Source of the DNA: Notospermus geniculatus | Lineage: Eukaryota > Nemertea > Pilidiophora > Heteronemertea > Lineidae | DNA length: 64,000 nucleotides | Direction of reading: 5' to 3' | Assembly (NCBI GenBank): GCA_002633025.1 | Contig: NMRB01000586.1 | Coordinates: 191,792-255,791, forward strand | Shown: positions 50,901-60,700 of the stretch, in pieces | How positions within the stretch are numbered: position 1 is the stretch's first letter | How the letters are laid out: every line of letters begins with the position of its first letter | The notes under the pieces: generated by a model | Database searches by the model: none | Told to the model about the DNA's origin: nothing | What the model saw: only the letters and a program-made list of their open reading frames with translations | Program-made: the position numbers and the translations under genes

Positions 50901-53238
50901 ATTTTCGTCCTGAAAAAAATTACCGGAAATAGGATGTATCAAATCACTGGTCACCTGTCGAAGTACTGAGTATTACTGTCACTGCTGGTCACCGGTTGAA
51001 GTACTTCACAACAGACAATACTGAAACTGACAAATGTGGCCCTCTACCACAAAACCCCTCATCAAGCACTCCGAGGTTGGCAAGTTGAGACCGACATATT
51101 TGTCAATTTCCGTATTGTCTGCCTGTCTGTTGTGAAGTCTGAGCGATTCTGTTTCTTTCTTTATCTCCTGGTGTCATGTCAGTACGTTCAGGCTCATTTT
51201 GCGACTTTACTCTGGCTTTCTCGCGGAGGGGTCACATACAGCGAAGCGACATGACTTGATCAGTTTTCCTACCTTCACTTTACTGAGTTCCACATTCTTC
51301 TCCGCCACTGCCTCCTGTAACTTCTTCATGCTCGCCTCCCCTTTGCTCACCATATTCTCCATTATATTCCTTTCAAGTTCACTCTGCCTTCTTCGCATAA
51401 AACTTGCACTTCGTTCCTCGCGCACCTTCTTCAACTCCGCTTCCAACTCGGCAATCCTTTCGCTCGGCACAACCGGTGAAACGGTCTGTTTCTCAGCAGC
51501 CGCCTGCACGTGTTTAATTTTATCCTCCATCAACATATTTTTCATCTGCATTGAACGAATTTTCGTATCCATCATGCTTTTTTGACTCTCCAACGACCTG
51601 ATGTCCGCCTCACGTTCAAAAACCTGGCGTTGCAGCGCAATATTCTGATCTCGTTCATGATTCAAGTCCATCGAATATCGATTATTTAATGCCTTCGCTT
51701 CTTCCAACTCGCGGTGGAGTTCGGATATTTGGAACTGATTCAATGGCGGCGTACCGTTCAACATGGAGTCGCCCCGTCCGTCCAATTCTGCCTTCACGTG
51801 ATGCAACTCCTGTAAAGTTTTGTTCAATTCGTCGTTCAAACTCGTCAATTGCGTCTCTTTTTGTTCCAATCTTATCGTCACCTCATCCACTTTCGTGTCT
51901 TTCAACCCGACCTCCGCTTGCGATAAAACCAAACGGTTCTTCAAACTCACGCACTCGAAGTTCAAATCGTCGATTTCGGCGTTAAGGGTATTGACGCGGC
52001 AATTGAGGACTGAATTTTGCTGCTCCAGACGACGTTTGTCCAGGATGACTTGTCTGTAGACCTTAAGGATGGGTTGACTGACAGGCAGCATCTGATCAGA
52101 TGTAGGGTCACTACCTGCTCTTACATGTACACCGCCGAGAAAATTCCCGGCAATGTTCGGACGCCGATCCCTGTCACCCTGACGAGAAGTACTCGGCCTC
52201 ACCTCATTATCATGTGAACTCGTCTCGCTGGTTGGACTATGCATACTCGACAAGGGGGTGTTTTGGGCATTTGAACCAGACGAAATTTGGCGGACGTCTC
52301 TCGTCTGTGGTACTGCTGAAGTTTCTGCGCCAGATCCCCCAGCAGAGAGTAATGTCCGACTATCTGGAAATGACGGAAAAAACTTGGTACGGTCTGATGG
52401 CTCCGCAGCTGATGATGAAACCGCCTTCCCTGATGCACTAAAAGGTGGCGTTGCAGTGTCCACATTTTTCAAAGTGCCGCTTGTTTTATTAGACTGAGAG
52501 TGACTTGCGACAGACTTATCACCATCCACTGGCAGGCTGGAACTGGCATTAGGACCATTGGACATTTTGGATTTGGATCGAAGGGCTTCTTTGTACGATG
52601 GAGGAGCAAATGCGATGCCTACGGCCAGTCTTTCCAAAAGGTGCGAAGGGAGCTGTGAAAGATCTCTCTCGGACAAGAAGGTCTCCAGGGTACCGGTATG
52701 TGCCTGCAAACCGATAGAAAAATGACAATTGTATCACACAAGTCAGTGAAGGAGCCACGGTGGTGTAGTGGTTCGGGTCTCGGACTAGCAGTCAGAAGGT
52801 CCCAGTTCGAATCCCACTGGGTGTGAGACTTGGGCAAGTCTCTTTGCCTCACTGGCCTCTCTCCACCCAGGTGTATAAATAGCTAGCGGTCAGAAATCCT
52901 CAGATTGTAGTGCTGAATGAGCAGTCATCTGAGCTCTACTGTGAAAGGTTTCAGGATAGGTGTAGACTAGGGCTAAAGTGTAAAGTCAGATGACACTTCT
53001 AGTTCTACTCTTGTTGATATCAGACTATAAACCAAACTTTAACTTTAACTTTTCAGTTCGCCTCATAAATCAACTGCATTAGGAAAATAGAAGGGAAGAC
53101 GTGACATACCTGTGGGGGTGGAGAGGGCTGGGGATCGGACGGAGGGTCAGGTGTACATGTAACCGTTCGGACATCATCATCGTCGTCTTCATCGTCGAGG
53201 TAGATCACCTCTCTGTCTGGATGCTTCGAACCGGACAT
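38913..53238 (-). CDS. Very large uncharacterised protein: SUMO-interacting-like motif, coiled coils, repeat-rich nuclear-type tail (complete copy B)
   Basis: Seven exons on the minus strand: 53238-53110, 52703-51273, 50909-50763, 49999-49739, 49124-48912, 47423-47271 and 46784-38913. Every intron is phase 0; the total is about 3,401 aa. Residues 10-22 (EVIYLDDEDDDDD) look like a SUMO-interacting motif. About 255-720 is coiled coil. ITIIDSDTEFE at about 1240 is a second such motif. A conserved WFLGWYRQPFGHQVYEGL block follows at about 1370. Three 21-residue WxxNRxG repeats lie at about 1549-1617, and 21-residue acidic DV repeats at about 2073-2160. RTGRWYWEP is near 2580, SP-rich sequence at 2614-2740, and SPVTPAK-type repeats at about 2877-3022. 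An Arg/Ser-rich block (about 3187-3264) and a CPLC-containing C-terminus complete it. I recognise no family. The features suggest a nuclear scaffold that binds SUMO-modified partners and is phosphorylated by proline-directed kinases (inference). The start is the first ATG upstream of a good donor. Confidence 0.8.
40053..40490 (-). repeat. Coding repeat: SPVTPAK / STPVTPAE units in exon 7
   Basis: Units of 21-36 bp such as GGAGATTTAGCCCGGGTAAC are repeated many times. They encode SPVT(P/R/K/T)A(K/E)S with interspersed KSVTWDE. Each unit presents SP or TP followed by K, a CDK/MAPK-type consensus similar to linker-histone SPxK repeats. Unit number differs among copies A, B and C, and two assembly joins fall inside the array. 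Confidence 0.85.
42640..42900 (-). repeat. Coding minisatellite: four 63-bp units (21-aa acidic repeat)
   Basis: Four near-identical 63-bp units encode DGKDVDADADVDNDETIDDS. Copy A (about 28000-28090) has only one diverged unit. Unit length is a multiple of three, so the frame is kept. Confidence 0.88.
44268..44475 (-). repeat. Coding repeat: three 21-residue W-x2-NR-x-G repeats
   Basis: Three consecutive units of exactly 21 residues follow the pattern KKx2Wx2NRxGx2AxFxK. Examples are SIWAQNRQGVLAHFVK, VWSPNRKGGRANFMK and CIWSQNRQGVIAHFVK. They are preserved in copy A at about 29455-29660. The units are diverged at DNA level but the W, NR, G, A and F positions are invariant. Confidence 0.85.
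46960..47224 (-). repeat. tRNA-derived SINE, intron 6 of copy B
   Basis: Allelic to 32266-32526. Ends at GGCTATCAGGGCTCC (tRNA-like head on the minus strand). Here the tail motif is mutated to CCCTGGTCAGGACAG. Confidence 0.7.
47515..48600. mobile_element. ~1.08-kb insertion with internal ~150-190 bp repeats and a GAC-triplet tract, copy B only
   Basis: Copy A reads straight through (GGTCTGTAAAAAATTGATCAAATTG near 32800). Here the same text is split by the insert. Ends carry GCTCACCGGG (about 47531) and CCACGGTGAGC (about 48591), an inverted 8-mer GCTCACCG/CGGTGAGC. GCCACCTGGYGGCCA recurs about five times (47641-48380) as part of a diverged tandem. 48505-48562 is (GACGACGGAC)n-like. No ORF. 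Similar GAC-tract/GGTGAGC elements are common in marine invertebrate genomes (recollection). Confidence 0.75.
48745..48870. repeat. Half copy of the CAGACGGCATCTTCTG MITE family, intron 5 of copy B
   Basis: GAAGAAACATTCTTCAGATGG ... TTTGACAGAAGATGTCG ... CTGGACTCTGGGGGC, written here in parts. Counterpart of 33140-33245. Confidence 0.55.
49161..49429. mobile_element. pogo/Tigger-like MITE, intron 4 of copy B
   Basis: CAGCGCACCCTCGCTCTTAC ... GTAATAGCGAGGGAGGACTG. Contains a second left-like segment (CAGTCCTCCGTTGCTCTTAC at about 49251), which accounts for its extra length over 33537-33719. Confidence 0.7.
49516..49672 (-). repeat. SINE body fragment, intron 4 of copy B
   Basis: GTCATTATTGGCCCTGGTAA, CTCACTTGGATGGCTTC, CATGAAGGGCCAAGGATG. 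Counterpart of 33812-33963. Confidence 0.6.
50240..50391. mobile_element. hAT-like MITE, intron 3 of copy B
   Basis: AGGGTCTCTGCCAGAAATTA ... ACCCTTAGTACCCTCTGG. Counterpart of 34627-34773. Confidence 0.6.
50433..50607. mobile_element. ~175-bp TIR element in intron 3, copy B only
   Basis: The left GATTCCAGTGAGTTGAGAGC is inverted on the right as GCTCTCAACTCGCTGGAATC. Copy A has the empty site CATACTAAACTACTCAAC (about 34808); here the same text is interrupted after CATACTAAA. No ORF. Confidence 0.78.
52745..53040 (+). repeat. Second, distinct tRNA-derived SINE, intron 1 of the large gene
   Basis: Starts GGAGCCACGGTGGTGTAGTG (A-box GGTGTAGTGG) with a B-box GTTCGAATCCC at about 52806. A body follows: CAGTCATCTGAGCTCTACTG, AGGATAGGTGTAGACTAGGG. 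The tail is AACTTTAACTTTAACTTT. No CCA or intact cloverleaf continuation, so it is a SINE rather than a functional tRNA gene. Plus orientation, antisense to the gene. Confidence 0.75.
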
Positions 53239-54718
53239 TTTCTATGCGATCTCATAGTATTAAACTACCCTGAAATAATAAATGAATGGTGTGAGGATAG
53301 ATTTTCCAAAGACTAATTTAGGCCACTGGTATAACAGGTATGATTTTGCAGAGGCATGTCATGTCACAGATGTGGATGGCCTATCACTCAGCCTAGAGGT
53401 ATACCTCCATGCATTCAGTAAGGTTTGGGGTTGGGCATGCTGGGGGATTTTTAACCGGACATGCCGGAGGGTAGCCTAAATCCCTTTTTCCACCTTTTTG
53501 GTTTTAGCTCCCTGAACCTTACGGCTGAACTTTAGAATCCCTGGTCAGGAATCATCACGACAATGGAATCCGGAAATCTGTTGTTCGATGCCGCGCTGCT
53601 TATCATGCTTGCTTACAGGTATAGACCGTTCTCAAATTGACGTAAACAAGAAAGATCTGCGCACTTCCGCCGAAATTTCAACCATAACCTCGGTCTGAAG
53701 CTGAATGACGTGACGCAGACAGCCCCGTGACAGTGACGTCGACGACGTTGCGTCAGACTCGACCATTGCTGAATAATGGATTGCGTCACGTCACCCGGTT
53801 TCAGATCGAGGTTATGGTTGAAATTTCGGAGGAAGTGCGCAGATCTGCGAATTTGAGAATGGTCTATTCCGTCAATCAATCAATGAATGACCTTTCAGAA
53901 AGGTCATTCTTTGGGCACTGACCGCGGGCACTGACCGCTGGCGCTGACCAGGGATTCTAACGTCGTTCCCTTCCTGGCTTGGAGGGGGCGGGCATCTGCT
54001 GACTGAGGCGTGACTCAGCGTCTCAGCTCAGGGGCATGGTGGGCCTGGCTGGGCATGCTGGGGGGGGGGCATGTTTGTTGCATGTTGTTTTGCATCCCCA
54101 CGTCACGACCACCGACGACCCCAGGCCCAGCCCAGCCTAACAACCACTACTAAAAACAAGGCTAGCTGGGCCTACCAAGGTCCAAGCCCAGTCCCAAACA
54201 GAATGTACATCTTTCAAATCCTTACCACTATGGAAATTAAATTTCTTTGCTCCTGTGCGGAGAAATTATCAAAATTTGATGAAATCTGCAAAAAAGGCAT
54301 GAAAGGCGATACTCAGCATGCTCAGAATCCCAACTAATGGCAGTAGTGCCCAGGAATTCTTGCTGTACATTTTAGGGTGTATATCTTTACAAACCTGTTG
54401 CCTGGAATCGAGCTTTGTTGTGGTTGGTCTGCCACAGAAACTCAGAAAAATGCAGACTTTTATTTCAGGCTCTGGGCCATTTCCCTGAGTTATTTTCATA
54501 TTTAATGTACTTATGTGCGGTTGCCTACTAGTATAAACACTCAGAATATAGAAGTTTTAAAACGTCAATTGCTGCTATTTTCGTGTTTCTGAACAGTAAT
54601 CGTGGTGGACGCATTTTACAGGGGGACTTTTTTAACTGTTACACCGGTTCCCAATTCTAAGGTCTGCATTTTATTCGGTTCGCTTCCTCTCTAAAATGCG
54701 GAGGTAGTTTTCGTCGCA
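53239..54718. promoter_or_regulatory. Divergent spacer between the large gene and the plus-strand gene at 54719
   Basis: 1.48 kb between opposed start codons. It contains a foldback transposon (53530-53958), G-rich GGGCATGCTGGG sequence (54030-54075), and nothing else gene-like. A TATA box was not assigned. Confidence 0.4.
53530..53958. mobile_element. Foldback element with TTAGAATCCCTGGTCA ends and an inner long hairpin
   Basis: Outer ends TTTAGAATCCCTGGTCAGG and CTGACCAGGGATTCTAA are inverted. Inside, about 53620-53700 and 53795-53870 form a second stem (ATCTGCGCACTTCC / GGAAGTGCGCAGATCTGCG, AACCATAACCTCGGTCTGA / AGATCGAGGTTATGGTT). A shorter member is at 60285-60390 and a degenerate one at 57473-57590. 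Confidence 0.75.
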
Positions 54719-57700
54719 ATGTTTTCGCCAGAAGATGATGACGAAAATACAGAGTTCGATATTTCACAAACTGCGCCTTTTTTGGGCAGACAAAATGCTC
54801 GAGGTAAGAATATATAAATAAAGACTTCTGCATGCTATCGTAATTTGCATGATCTTTGCCTGTCTTACGTCTGTGGTGCCAAAAACCCGGGTCTAAATCG
54901 GAGAATGGCAGACTTTTTGGTTCTCAGGTTTGTCACAAGGTGTCGCCACCGGACCGTGTAATAGGTGAAAAATTCCAGGAATCTGGTGTGACACATTTCC
55001 TGTTTGAAAGGAAAATATGTGACATTTTTTGAAAATGATGTATGACAAAATGTTTTTTTAAAATGAATCATGAAGTTAGGCCTATCTCGGAGTCATGGTC
55101 GATGGAGGGCAAGGCCGACGCCTAGGCCGGCCCTAAATAAACTCAAATCAAGGCTGGCGGCCGACCGACTGTATGTAGGCCTATGCGTAGGCCTACTCTG
55201 CCAATGGCCCATGGTGTGTAGACTCAGACCCTCGATAATATGTAGAATTCTCCCAAACGGTATAGATAGATCAGGGTTCAAAGTTCATGACCATTTCAAT
55301 TTGGTCTAAAATGCGACCTGGATTTTGCTGTGTGCGACCCAAAAAATTGATGTTCTAATGCATTTTTTTTCATTGTGTGTGACTTGATTTTTTGGCCTGT
55401 TCGACGAAAATCTGCTTTTTCAGAAAATGAACTTTGATCCCTGTAGATATTTGGGACATAGGCCTACCTGATGATGTGAAATTGGCCTAGGGCCTAGGCC
55501 TAATTCAAATAATTTGGATTTGACCTAGTTTGTCTGAATATTGTATTGATTTGAATTGGTCTGTTTGACTTGAGGCCAGTTCTGTGATAATGTTATGACT
55601 TGCAGTTTTCAAGTTATAAAACGGCGAATGATAGTTATGCAACATGCTGTTGGGGGAGGGAAGGCAGAATACTTACGGTCTTCTAGAAAAAGGTAGGCCT
55701 AGGCCTAGGTCTAATTCTCAAAACAGTGTCTTATGCATTTCACCTTTTCTCTTTTCATGCTTTGACTAGCCCTCTGGTGCTTAGGCCAAGGCCAAGGCAG
55801 TGTTCTCCATTGAAATTTCCTCAAGGGGGTGGAAAAAGTTGATTTTCACCTATTTTCTTTCGATCTTTTAGGCCAGATAAAAAAAATTACTTGTTTAGCG
55901 TCCGGGCACTTTAGTTTTTCAGGGTCGGGAGGGAGGTTTTTATTTTTATTTTTAGTAGCTTTTAGCTGAAAAGATAGGTCAAAAACAAATAAATTAATTT
56001 TCAAATTTTAGAGTAGGCAATTTTTTAATGGGAAATGCATTACAAAAAAAATTCAGGGGTCTTGGCATTTTTCAGGTCAGGAGGGGATGCTAAGTATTTT
56101 TTTTATGTGGCCTTACGGAGGGAGTGGCACACATAACAGAAAGAGCTGGGGCTAACATTGCAAAATAATGATTTTAAAATGAATGATGGAAATCTAGGGT
56201 TCGTGTCGGAAACTGGAAGGATGATTTTAAGTACTGCACCATTTTAAAAGAGTATGGAGGACACTGCTAGGGTTTAGGGTATAGCTAGAGTGCGTCAGGG
56301 GCAAATTGGGAATAGCAAAATGGGAATAAACCAAACAATGTCTGAGTTTCAGTTGGTGGACAAACTTTCCAAATTGGAGTTCAACGGTCTATTAGTGGAC
56401 GGGGTAAGGTGTAGCTTGAGATAGTAGTGATTGGCTTGAGTGCCAGGGAAGCTCTCTATTAGCCCACCATGCTGTCATTTCTGTTTAAAGTTGAGAGGTA
56501 AAGCCCTGACCATGTGGGAATAATCATCCCTGGCTCTTCAGTCTGTCACGTGGAACAGTAAGCTGTGGTGCCTTGTACCTTGTGTCTTTGCAATGGCAAG
56601 TAAGAGATCCCATCCAAGTGAGGAACATGAGTAGCTTGAGATGGCCTCTTCTGTACTTACCACCAGGGTCAATAACGCTTGGTTTTTGCCTGATGGAAAA
56701 ATCCAACATAAATCCAAATACCGGTATTTGAATCAAATTGAGACGGAGGTCAAACATGTCAAAAGGATTAGAAATGACCTGTTTGGGACTGAACTTCGGT
56801 GACCCTACAGAGGTGCCAAGTCCTCCTGGCAGAGACGTTGTCATTCACTATTTAGGAGGTTCCATTCCACTGTAAAACTGCCCAAGATTTTCTCCTTTTA
56901 AAGGCTCGACTTCTGTCCCGTGGGATTTTATTGTTTTACAATCAAAGCCGTGGTTGGGCAAGTATAGACGTTGTTGGCAAGCTTATGTAATCTTTCGCAA
57001 TAGCTTTAGAATTTGTTATAAAATGGTATTGGTTTTATATGTAAGTAGCCTATACTGTGGAGTGGAACTGCCGTTTATTACAAAACATACACCAGTGGTA
57101 GTGAGATAGGTCGGCTTGTACTGTTAAAATCGGAGATGGCGGATTCGGCCAATTCCATCAATCAAGGTCTCTGTAAGTATTTGTACTATATTTGTATTGG
57201 ATTTTTCCATCAGGGCCGAAGCCAAAGCATTATTGGCCCTGGTAAGTATGGAAGAGGCCATCTCAAGCTACCGGTACTCATGTTCCTACATGTATGCTCC
57301 TCACTTGGATGGGGTCTTTTACTTGCCCTCGCAAAGGCACAAGGTACAAGGCACCACAACTTACTGTCCCATGTAACGGACTGAAGAGCCAGGGATGATT
57401 ATCTCATGTTGCCCGGGATTCGATACCTGGGACCTGCCGTTTGTACCAGATGTGATAACCATTAGGGGCACAAATTTAGAAACTCTGATTAGTGCTCAAA
57501 AAAGGTCCTCAATTGACAGAACAAGCTGCATCGAACAATACGATTTCCATTGTGTGCCATGGAGTAGGTCACTTCTGATCAGGGCTCCTTGCTGTAAGTA
57601 AACAAGACACCTCTCAATTTAGGACAGCATCTGTCAGCCCAAGGGTGTCCTTAACACTTTGGCCGGGTTGCACCAGTCATACTTGAGGTCGACTTTGTCC

Positions 57701-60700
57701 TCAAGCTAACCTCAAAGTCGTTCTCAACCTCAAATTGTAATGGCAAATCATATTACCGGTATTCAGTTGAGGTCAACCTCAAATCAAACTTAAAGCGATG
57801 TACGCGGGCTCTGCAGTAACTGCACATCGATAGTTCCTCTATTTCCCGTATGGCGGCAGCACTACAGTTTATGAATGGAATTCCAAGTAGGTCATCTCAT
57901 TATAATACTACGGAATTTACTATGACCAATCAGCAGCGAGGAGAGTGACATGAGTGACAGGGATGCCGACGGGGACGATTCGATGAATCAGTTCGTCGAT
58001 CTCGTTCTGGGAAATCCCCGTGGGATTTAGAAATTTTCCCGGCAGTAAACATTTATGTCGCCCAAATTCATTGAAATAATATTAATAAAAGATTTTTCAT
58101 GAACGTTTTATTGTATAAAACGGCGACGATACCGTAATTTAATGGCTCGAAGATGCCAGAAATCACACGAGGTCAGTTTCAAGAATCCCGCTAGCTAGGG
58201 CCTTTTACTGCCAAAGACGGGACTTTCCAGCTTTTGCTGTTTTCTGCATAGTACTAGGCCTATAGATAGTAGCCTACATGTACTATTTTGTACGAAAAGT
58301 CTGCCAGTTAAAGTGTTAACTTTAGTTCCACAATGCAAATTAGTGTAGCGCCCATGACCATATGTGACCCTGTCTGTGAAACGCATCCGAAGTCGCTGGG
58401 GAGTGACCTAGGCCTTGACCATACCTGATCTTTGCTGCACAATCGATACAACGCTTTATTTGCCACCAACAGACCGTCGTTTTTTCACTGTGATGACACT
58501 CCCTACATAACTTATCAACCCTGTGGTGTTCAGCGACTTTGGCTGGGTTTTGACAGACTTGGTCACATATGATAAGGCCTAGATACACCATCCAGTATTA
58601 TTGCGTAATATGGGGCCCAAAATGGGAACATGTGTGACTCTGGCATGATAGATAGAAGAAAGATTGGCAATAATATTGCCCATTTTGATCCTCATATTGT
58701 GCAATAATATTGATCGTGTATGCGGCCGCTTAATATATATAGACAGTAGAGTTACAAGCTTATACCATACCTGTGTGCAAACAACTTCGATGCAGTGGTG
58801 CTTTTCATGCAGTTGTAGAATTAAGGCCAAACAAAAAAATAACTGTGGTTCTGGTAACCCTGCTGGGCCTATTTTTTGTCGGCCAAAAAGGCAATTTGTT
58901 TTATTTTCGAAGATCTCAAAATCCTGTCCCATGCAATGGACGTGAAGAGCCAGGAATGAAATCCCATATGGCATATGGCCCTGGCTGGATTCGACCTGGG
59001 ACCTGCTGAGTGGACGTGATAACCACTTGGCTATCAGGGCTCCTCTTCGAGTTCTTTAATTAACAGAACCACAACTATTTTTTTATTTGGCCTATGAAGC
59101 TTGTGTCAATATTCCACATGGTGTTTTTTTTCAATATTCAATTGCCAATGAAGTGCTGTTGCGACATGACACATGTTGCCACCATAAAGGCCTACCCGTG
59201 CAGTACATGTCCCGTTATTAAAAATAAATCCACTAACGTACTGTACTGTATTTATCATATTTTTAATAACAGGATGTTTCTTGCCTCAGTAATGGTACAA
59301 CACGAGATTGGTGGTGTTATGAAAAATTGAAAATATTGATTACCGGTAACCCTTGTGTGAAAGGGTTAATCAGTGATCGGGGNAATGTGTTTTATTTTGT
59401 GTGTCCCAGGTGTGGTGGGTGTGATTGTCTCTATGTTGGCATGTGTGATGGGTGTTGCTTATGTTGATTGACCACAACTGGTATGGTATATAGTTTTGAG
59501 GTATGTGAACAGTGGCTTCTACACGTTCCTAAATTGTGTTCCGAATGATCGCTAGACCCTGTCACACTTGGTTATATGAGGAGACATGAGGGATCGGCGG
59601 TTGACATTTGCATGTTCCATGGCATGGACGACAAGTATGAGAGCCTAAAGTCTGTCTGTCTGTCTGTTTGTTTGTTGCCTCTTCTGCATTGAATGCTTAC
59701 AATTCCATCAGCCATTTTGAATTTGTTTCTATTTTTGCATTTTGCATTTTTGCGATAACACAATTTGTGGAGGAATTTATACTCATTCTTATGCAACACT
59801 AAACAACACCTGCTGGCTGTGCTTCAGTTCTGACGGGGACAGCTACAGTCGGAGTCCGAAAAATTCTGATTTGTGTCAATTTTTCTGTTTTTTCTCTGAC
59901 TGAACACGAAAATCATTTTGCTTATGGAGAGGTGTCAATATAGGGGCCTGATAAAATGTTCCTTGGTAAAGGGCAGAGGGCTGTGGCCTTCTATTTTGTT
60001 TCAACCCACCTATCCCGGAGTCCAGCAGATGGCATCTTCTGTCAAAGTTTTCTCACATCCTGTGAAACAAATTGGAAAATATTTGAAGAAAGGTTGCTCC
60101 TATCGGCTATCCGAAGAACATTTCTTCAAATTCTTTTCAATTCATATCCAATGTTTTCAGATAACTTTGGCAGAAGATAGGGCCTACTGTCTCAGCTCAA
60201 ACCAGCTGATAGTAAAAGTAAAGTCGTCTCCAAATTTCACAACTTTTTGACCCCAACACTTCCTCAGGCACTTTCGGAACGAGTTTAGAATCCCCGATCA
60301 GTGCCCAAAAAAAGGTCATCGATTGACGGAATAATAGGATTTCCATGTGTGCCATGGAGTAACGTCACTTCCGATCGGGGATTCTAAACTTTAGCCTCAA
60401 AATTTGCGAAATTCTGAGACGACTTTACTTATACTATCATTTTGTGTGTCGTCTGTTGTGCTCCATGTTGGATCTCAAACCAGTCTGCAAGCAGATGAGT
60501 TTAAACTCAGCATTCTGTTCGGCCTGGAGTGTGTACTTTGATACAAGCGCTTCATTTCGTGGATCAATAGCAAATATGTAGGCAAGTGTTCTAGTTTCCG
60601 AATGATGGTGAAATCAATCAGGCCTGTACGAGCTCTGAACAACACCAATTAACATTGATTTCATACTGTCAACCACTTCTGCCTATCCTCGCCACATCAT

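Noticed and set aside
52743-52815. Possible tRNA gene
   Set aside because: A- and B-box-like sequences are present, but the flanking body, AACTTT tail and poor cloverleaf make it a tRNA-derived SINE.
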